64,000 nt of DNA from CAVQWH01 sp963718685 (GTDB taxonomy: Bacteria; Patescibacteriota; Saccharimonadia; Saccharimonadales; Saccharimonadaceae), in NCBI GenBank assembly GCA_963718685.1, contig OY970356.1, positions 496,001-560,000 on the forward strand. Reading direction: 5' to 3'. Positions 60,463 through 64,000 of the stretch are shown here, piece by piece (position 1 is the first letter of the stretch; every line of letters begins with the position of its first letter). Under the pieces are notes generated by a model. That model worked only from the letters and a program-made list of their open reading frames with translations, ran no database searches and was not told the DNA's origin. The position numbers and the translations under genes are program-made.

Positions 60463-60527
60463 CAACTAATAGGAAAGAATCTTTTTGTACATTGCGGCGG
60501 CAAAACCCGACCCTGAAAGGTCAGCCT

Positions 60528-60812
60528 ATGATAACGGAAGAAAAATTGGGTGCGGCTTTGGGCTTCGTGCTATTCCTGCTGGTCGCAGTGGGAGTACACA
60601 TCGACAGCCAAAGCGCACAAGCTCATTACGCAGGTAACTCTGCCTTCGATGCAGTTATTTTCCACCTCCTTTACGGCTGTGCTTTTGCATTCCTAGCCAT
60701 AGTGGCAGTGGTGATAGCAGCAATAGCGGTTATCGCCATAATGGCTCTGGTAATCATCGGCATTGTGTTAGCCATCGATCGGGCTATCAAGCCTATAGAA
60801 TCGATGGGTTAA
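60528..60812 (+). CDS. Small membrane protein, unknown
   Basis: 94 residues from MITEEKLG. Two hydrophobic spans (ALGFVLFLLVAVGVHI and a long AFAFLAIVAVVIAAIAVIAIMALVIIGIVLAI), with short polar ends. GAAAGG precedes the ATG. It has its own promoter and terminator and lies between divergent rpsB and rpmE. No family recognised. Confidence 0.6.
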   Translation: MITEEKLGAALGFVLFLLVAVGVHIDSQSAQAHYAGNSAFDAVIFHLLYGCAFAFLAIVAVVIAAIAVIAIMALVIIGIVLAIDRAIKPIESMG

Positions 60813-60878
60813 CTCACCGCCCCTGCGCTCCCTTGGCACCGATGATCAAGGGAATTTGTGCAAATGATTCTTTTATAA

Positions 60879-60915
60879 AGCTGGAAGCGATTTTATTCGC
60901 TCCAGCTATTTTTTT
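60879..60915 (+). terminator. Rho-independent terminator before rpmE
   Basis: Stem AGCTGG-A-AGCGA/TCGCT-CCAGCT with a 6-base loop and a run of seven T. It ends the small membrane-protein transcript directly before the rpmE promoter. Confidence 0.9.
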
Positions 60916-60942
60916 GACTTTAGGTATAAAAACAGATACAAT
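60914..60942 (+). promoter_or_regulatory. rpmE promoter
   Basis: TTGACT and TACAAT are 17 bases apart, and the ATG follows TACAAT by 11 bases. The message should therefore have a leader of only a few bases. Confidence 0.8.
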
Positions 60943-60953
60943 ACTTCAAGTTT

Positions 60954-61289
60954 ATGAAACAAGGATTACACCCAACCGACTATCGACCAGTCGTCTTCCA
61001 GGACGAAACTGCCGGCTTTGCGTTTTTAACGCAATCGACAGTTCAAACTAAAGAAACTATCAAGTGGGAAGACGGCAAAGAATACCCGCTTGTTAAAGTG
61101 CCTATTTCAAGTGCTTCGCACCCTTACTACACTGGTGACGAAAAGATTATCGATACCGAAGGACGAGTCGACCGCTTTAAAGCTCGTTCCGCTGCCGCGG
61201 CCAAGCGCAAAGCTGCTCTAGCTAACAAAGCCAAGAAGTCCGCCAAGCAAGCTGCTAAAAAAGCAGCTGAAGCTGAAGAAGATAAATAA
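60954..61289 (+). CDS. rpmE2: 50S ribosomal protein L31, type B, with basic C-terminal tail
   Basis: 111 residues. The core KQGLHPTDYRPVVFQDETAGFAFLTQSTV...YPLVKVPISSASHPYYTGDEK is the zinc-free type B form. A Lys/Ala-rich tail from about residue 80 (AKRKAALANKAKKSAKQAAKKAAEAEEDK) extends it beyond the usual 80-90 residues. prfA follows, separated by a short GC hairpin. Confidence 0.93.
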   Translation: MKQGLHPTDYRPVVFQDETAGFAFLTQSTVQTKETIKWEDGKEYPLVKVPISSASHPYYTGDEKIIDTEGRVDRFKARSAAAAKRKAALANKAKKSAKQAAKKAAEAEEDK

Positions 61290-61324
61290 CTACGGGCGGC
61301 CTCGCCCACTCCGGAGGCGTGAAC

Positions 61325-62380
61325 ATGGCGTCACCACAATTTAATGCTGACGAGCTAAAAGCTGAGAAAAAAGAACTGGAAAAGTTTTTGGCTGAACCAG
61401 ACGCTTATTCTAAAGATGATTTTCAATCAAAAAGTAGGCGCTTAAGTGAAGTTTCTGAATTATTGTCTGAAATCAGCCAAAAAGAAAGCCTGGAAAAGCA
61501 GTTGGCTGAAGCCAACCAACTAGCCCAAAGCGATGATGAACTGGCGGAGCTGGCTAAACAAGAAATTCCTGATTTAGAAAAAAAGTTAACTTCTCTTGAT
61601 GATAACTTAAATGAAATGCTCATTCCCAAAGATCCTAACGACGAAAAAAACGTTATTGTGGAAATCCGGGCCGGTGCAGGTGGCGACGAAGCCAGTTTAT
61701 TCGCCGGCGAACTGCTGCGTATGTATCTACGCTATTGTGAAAATAAGGGCTTAAAAACCGAGCTGCTGAGCGAGAGCCCTTCAGAAGTCGGTGGATATAA
61801 AGAAGTTATTTTTGGCGCAAAGGGCGAGTCGCCTTATGCCAGCCTAAAGTTTGAAAGCGGCGTACACCGCGTGCAGCGCGTACCGGCAACAGAAAGCCAG
61901 GGACGTATTCATACCAGCACTGTAACGGTGGCGGTTTTACCAGAAGCTGAAGAAAAAGATATAGAAATCAATCCGGCAGACCTTAGAGTTGACGTTTATC
62001 GCGCCAGCGGACATGGCGGGCAGAGTGTGAACACTACAGACTCGGCAGTGCGCATTACTCACTTACCTACCGGTTTGGTAGTTGCCAACCAAGATGAAAA
62101 ATCGCAGATTAAAAACAAAGCCAAAGCCATGAGCGTGCTGCGCTCCAGGTTGCTGCAAATGAAGATCGAAGAAGAAAATGCCAAAGAATCGGCTCATCGC
62201 AAAAGCTTGATAGGAACCGGTGATAGAAGCGAGAAAATCCGCACTTATAACTTCCCTCAAGACAGAATTACCGACCATCGGATAAGCTACTCTCGCAGCA
62301 ATATTCCCGCCGCAATGGACGGGAATATAGATGATTTGGTAGAAAGACTGCAGGCTGCCGAGCGCGAGCTGGCGAGTTAA
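61325..62380 (+). CDS. prfA: Peptide chain release factor 1
   Basis: 351 residues from the ATG at 61325, chosen because CCGGAGG lies just before it (an in-frame GTG at 61319 would be within the spacing). The GGQ motif is in GHGGQSVNTTDSA and the RF1 tripeptide PAT in VQRVPATESQGR. It reads UAA and UAG. It is downstream of rpmE2, as in many bacteria. Confidence 0.96.
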   Translation: MASPQFNADELKAEKKELEKFLAEPDAYSKDDFQSKSRRLSEVSELLSEISQKESLEKQLAEANQLAQSDDELAELAKQEIPDLEKKLTSLDDNLNEMLIPKDPNDEKNVIVEIRAGAGGDEASLFAGELLRMYLRYCENKGLKTELLSESPSEVGGYKEVIFGAKGESPYASLKFESGVHRVQRVPATESQGRIHTSTVTVAVLPEAEEKDIEINPADLRVDVYRASGHGGQSVNTTDSAVRITHLPTGLVVANQDEKSQIKNKAKAMSVLRSRLLQMKIEEENAKESAHRKSLIGTGDRSEKIRTYNFPQDRITDHRISYSRSNIPAAMDGNIDDLVERLQAAERELAS

Positions 62381-62402
62381 AGTTTTTTAATAAAATCCTA
62401 GA

Positions 62403-62864
62403 TTATATACCTGCGCCGTACCTAGTATTTCTTTCTCTTATTTTTTCTCGTTCTTCTGTATACTTAGCTACTTGTTCCGCATCTGTTAAAGGCTTAGAAT
62501 CTGGAGTTTTCTCTTCCACTACCTTTACTCTCCCTGCAATATCAGGATTTTCGCTAATTACATGGCCGGCAGATTCAGCTTCTTTTTTAGCAGCATCTAC
62601 ATAAGCTTGTTTGTTAGCTTCAAGGTGCGCTCGACTTTCATCCAGTTGTTTACCAGTTGCTGCAATTGCTTCTTCACGAGCTTTAAGAGCAGGTTCTCTT
62701 TTTTCTGGCCACATTCTTTCTTCTAGCCCTTCTTCTCCAAGTTTTGGTAGGGCAGCTTCTTGAGCTGTTGCCTCTTCTTTAGATAATTCTTCATGCTTTG
62801 CATACATTTCTGCTGCTTGATCACTGACTGATCTTTCTCTTTCTGGTGTTAGTGTTTCGCCCAT
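62403..62864 (-). CDS. Hypothetical charged helical protein
   Basis: 153 residues, almost entirely charged and Ala-rich (EEATAQEAALPKLGEEGLEERMWPEKREPALKAREEAIAATGKQLDE), predicted helical or disordered. No signal, helix or motif is recognised. It follows the gene at 62884 by 19 bases and probably shares its operon. Confidence 0.55.
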   Translation of the reverse strand: MGETLTPERERSVSDQAAEMYAKHEELSKEEATAQEAALPKLGEEGLEERMWPEKREPALKAREEAIAATGKQLDESRAHLEANKQAYVDAAKKEAESAGHVISENPDIAGRVKVVEEKTPDSKPLTDAEQVAKYTEEREKIRERNTRYGAGI

Positions 62865-62883
62865 TTTTATTTTCCTTTTTGTT

Positions 62884-63654
62884 TTAATGCTTTTTTGGCT
62901 GTTTTATATCTACGCCAGCTGCTTTCAAAGCTCGTTTTGCGGCTTCATCGGCTAACCTGGCAGATTCCATATTAGTCTTATCGGCCTCAGACCAAACAGA
63001 CGCTTCGCTGCGATCAATATCAGCTACAGTAAGGTGCGAATGTCCAGATCGTTTGCGTTCCTCGTATATATCATCCATATGTGGCTTTTCGGCAAGTGCC
63101 GCATCATGCGCCAAATCCGAATCAACTTCTCGTACAGGAAATGCGCGCTCACGAGCCTCGTTAATCTTTTGTGCTATCTTTGCTTTAACAGCCTCAGCTG
63201 CTTCGTGGTCTTCCCGGCTCTTTCCTTCACCACCATTTACCGCATCGCCGAAAACTGACACATCTTCACCCGCAGAAGGTCCTCTTACTCCAGCGAATAT
63301 GCCATCGCCTCTTCGAGTAAGAGCAGATGCATCAATCATTACCCAGGCAGACTCTTCGGTGCCGTCTGGATTAATTATTCTTACCTCCACAACATCTTTT
63401 AGTACTCCATCTTTTTCAGGATCAATGGACTCATCGCTACCCTCACGATCTTTAGATCTAAATAATTTTATCTTGGTTCCATCTTCTTCCTCAAGTCTAG
63501 TTCGATTTGAAGTAGGGTGGTCTTCAGAAGGAATCGCATCTACGGCATCTACAATCGCCCGATCGCCTTCGGAAAGCGGGCCTAACCACTGCTCAATTTT
63601 TTCTGCGCGTGAGTCCACGGGCTTTGGTGCTTCTAGAACTTCAGCTTTTGACAT
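62884..63654 (-). CDS. Hypothetical acidic protein
   Basis: 256 residues, acidic and polar. A central beta-like part (GVLKDVVEVRIINPDGTEESAWVMIDASALTRRGDGIFAGV) is flanked by charged helices rich in Ala, Glu and Lys. Family unknown. The middle of three similar-looking charged genes. Confidence 0.55.
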   Translation of the reverse strand: MSKAEVLEAPKPVDSRAEKIEQWLGPLSEGDRAIVDAVDAIPSEDHPTSNRTRLEEEDGTKIKLFRSKDREGSDESIDPEKDGVLKDVVEVRIINPDGTEESAWVMIDASALTRRGDGIFAGVRGPSAGEDVSVFGDAVNGGEGKSREDHEAAEAVKAKIAQKINEARERAFPVREVDSDLAHDAALAEKPHMDDIYEERKRSGHSHLTVADIDRSEASVWSEADKTNMESARLADEAAKRALKAAGVDIKQPKKH

Positions 63655-63716
63655 ATCTTTTTCCTAACTTTTTGTTTTAACGTTTTATCAATTTAAACTT
63701 TAGCTAATAGATTGTT

Positions 63717-64000
63717 TTAATCATCCCATCCATGGCTAGAATCGATATCTGGAGTAGTCAATCCAACCCTATCTACATCCTGATTTATAGCGTTCAGGAC
63801 TGGCATTAACATCATTCTTTCTACTGGAGATAACTTCGATAGAGGCACTACTTCCCCGCTATTGTTAACGTCTACGCCTAGTTCACCTTCTTCGTTACGG
63901 GTAACCACTGTAGTTCCGTCGCCTTCAGCAGAAAAGGCAGAGGCGTTGATAGCAATAGCTTCACCGCCACCTTCTAGTTTTCGATACTGGACCGCTAGCG
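63717..64000 (-). CDS. Hypothetical protein, N-terminus off the right edge
   Basis: The open frame continues to the window end; at least 94 C-terminal residues are seen, including EGGGEAIAINASAFSAEGDGTTVVTRNEEGELGVDVNNSGEVVPLSKLSP. The beta-rich segment resembles the one in the gene at 62884. No family recognised. Confidence 0.55.
   Translation of the reverse strand, partial: LAVQYRKLEGGGEAIAINASAFSAEGDGTTVVTRNEEGELGVDVNNSGEVVPLSKLSPVERMMLMPVLNAINQDVDRVGLTTPDIDSSHGWDD

Noticed and set aside
1..64000. UGA recoding to glycine
   Set aside because: RF2 is present and all housekeeping genes end or continue properly with UGA as stop.
1..64000. CRISPR arrays, rRNA and tRNA genes
   Set aside because: No regularly spaced repeats, no rRNA blocks and no complete cloverleaf were found in the short intergenic gaps.

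Overview
The window looks like a chromosomal stretch from a Patescibacteria/CPR bacterium, most likely a Candidatus Saccharibacteria (TM7) relative. That placement is inference from several signs together: small housekeeping genes in compact operons, almost no biosynthetic genes, a Gram-positive-style envelope kit (sortase, LPXTG peptide, class A PBP, FtsEX with a CHAP hydrolase, murI, murD), stand-alone Clp-N proteins, short EF-Ts and short ProRS. RF1 and a clear RF2 are both present and every housekeeping frame reads through with UGA as stop, so this is not a UGA-recoding lineage such as Gracilibacteria or Absconditabacteria. No tRNA, rRNA or CRISPR array was seen.

Layout. 1-6000: envelope island with a GT2 glycosyltransferase, sortase, 62-residue LPNTG peptide, secreted polysaccharide deacetylase, and a class A PBP with calcium-type repeats broken by two single-base frameshifts. 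6000-9640: AT-rich run of small accessory genes (Nudix, PNPOx-like, hydrolase, membrane, ACT, unknowns). 9658-17907: glyQS, recO, a two-component pair, exonuclease VII, a flippase-like membrane protein, a Trm11-like methylase and L27. 17916-22559: response regulator, ctpA, PcsB-like hydrolase, ftsX, ftsE, which together make a septal peptidoglycan-hydrolase module. 22587-23804: a long rod-like inverted-repeat element beside prfB. 23865-25550: two tandem copies of a complete promoter-leader-ClpN gene-terminator unit. 25595-39645: murI, murD, an M16 peptidase, secA, hpf, serS, an ABC exporter, tgt, a small metallopeptidase and a bactofilin-like membrane protein. 39716-40358: an isolated Mu Gam-like gene with its own strong promoter and terminator. 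40366-51702: defence island with a seven-gene overlapping type I restriction operon that carries four extra genes, a DUF3800 gene flanked by a partial gene duplication, and a Fic gene behind two palindromic operators. 51776-62380: cupin, lysS, greA, proS, CAAX protease, rseP, frr, an orphan gene bounded by a perfect 16-bp inverted repeat, tsf, rpsB, a small membrane protein, rpmE and prfA. 62403-64000: three charged, low-complexity unknowns. The only gene-free stretch near 300 bases is 48951-49256, which holds the hsdM promoter, a decayed gene remnant and a three-way-junction inverted repeat.

Two modes of gene starts are visible. Many housekeeping genes have a -10-like hexamer only 6-13 bases before the start codon and no Shine-Dalgarno, which predicts leaderless mRNAs. 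Operon-internal genes and several orphan genes instead have clear Shine-Dalgarno sequences, consensus promoters and terminators. The strongest candidates for new biology are the restriction operon with embedded HEPN, membrane, Abi-like and AlbA_2 genes; the duplicated ClpN units with conserved leaders; the rod-like element at 22587; the 5'/3' fold-back repeats around the gene at 58248; and the LPNTG micro-protein.
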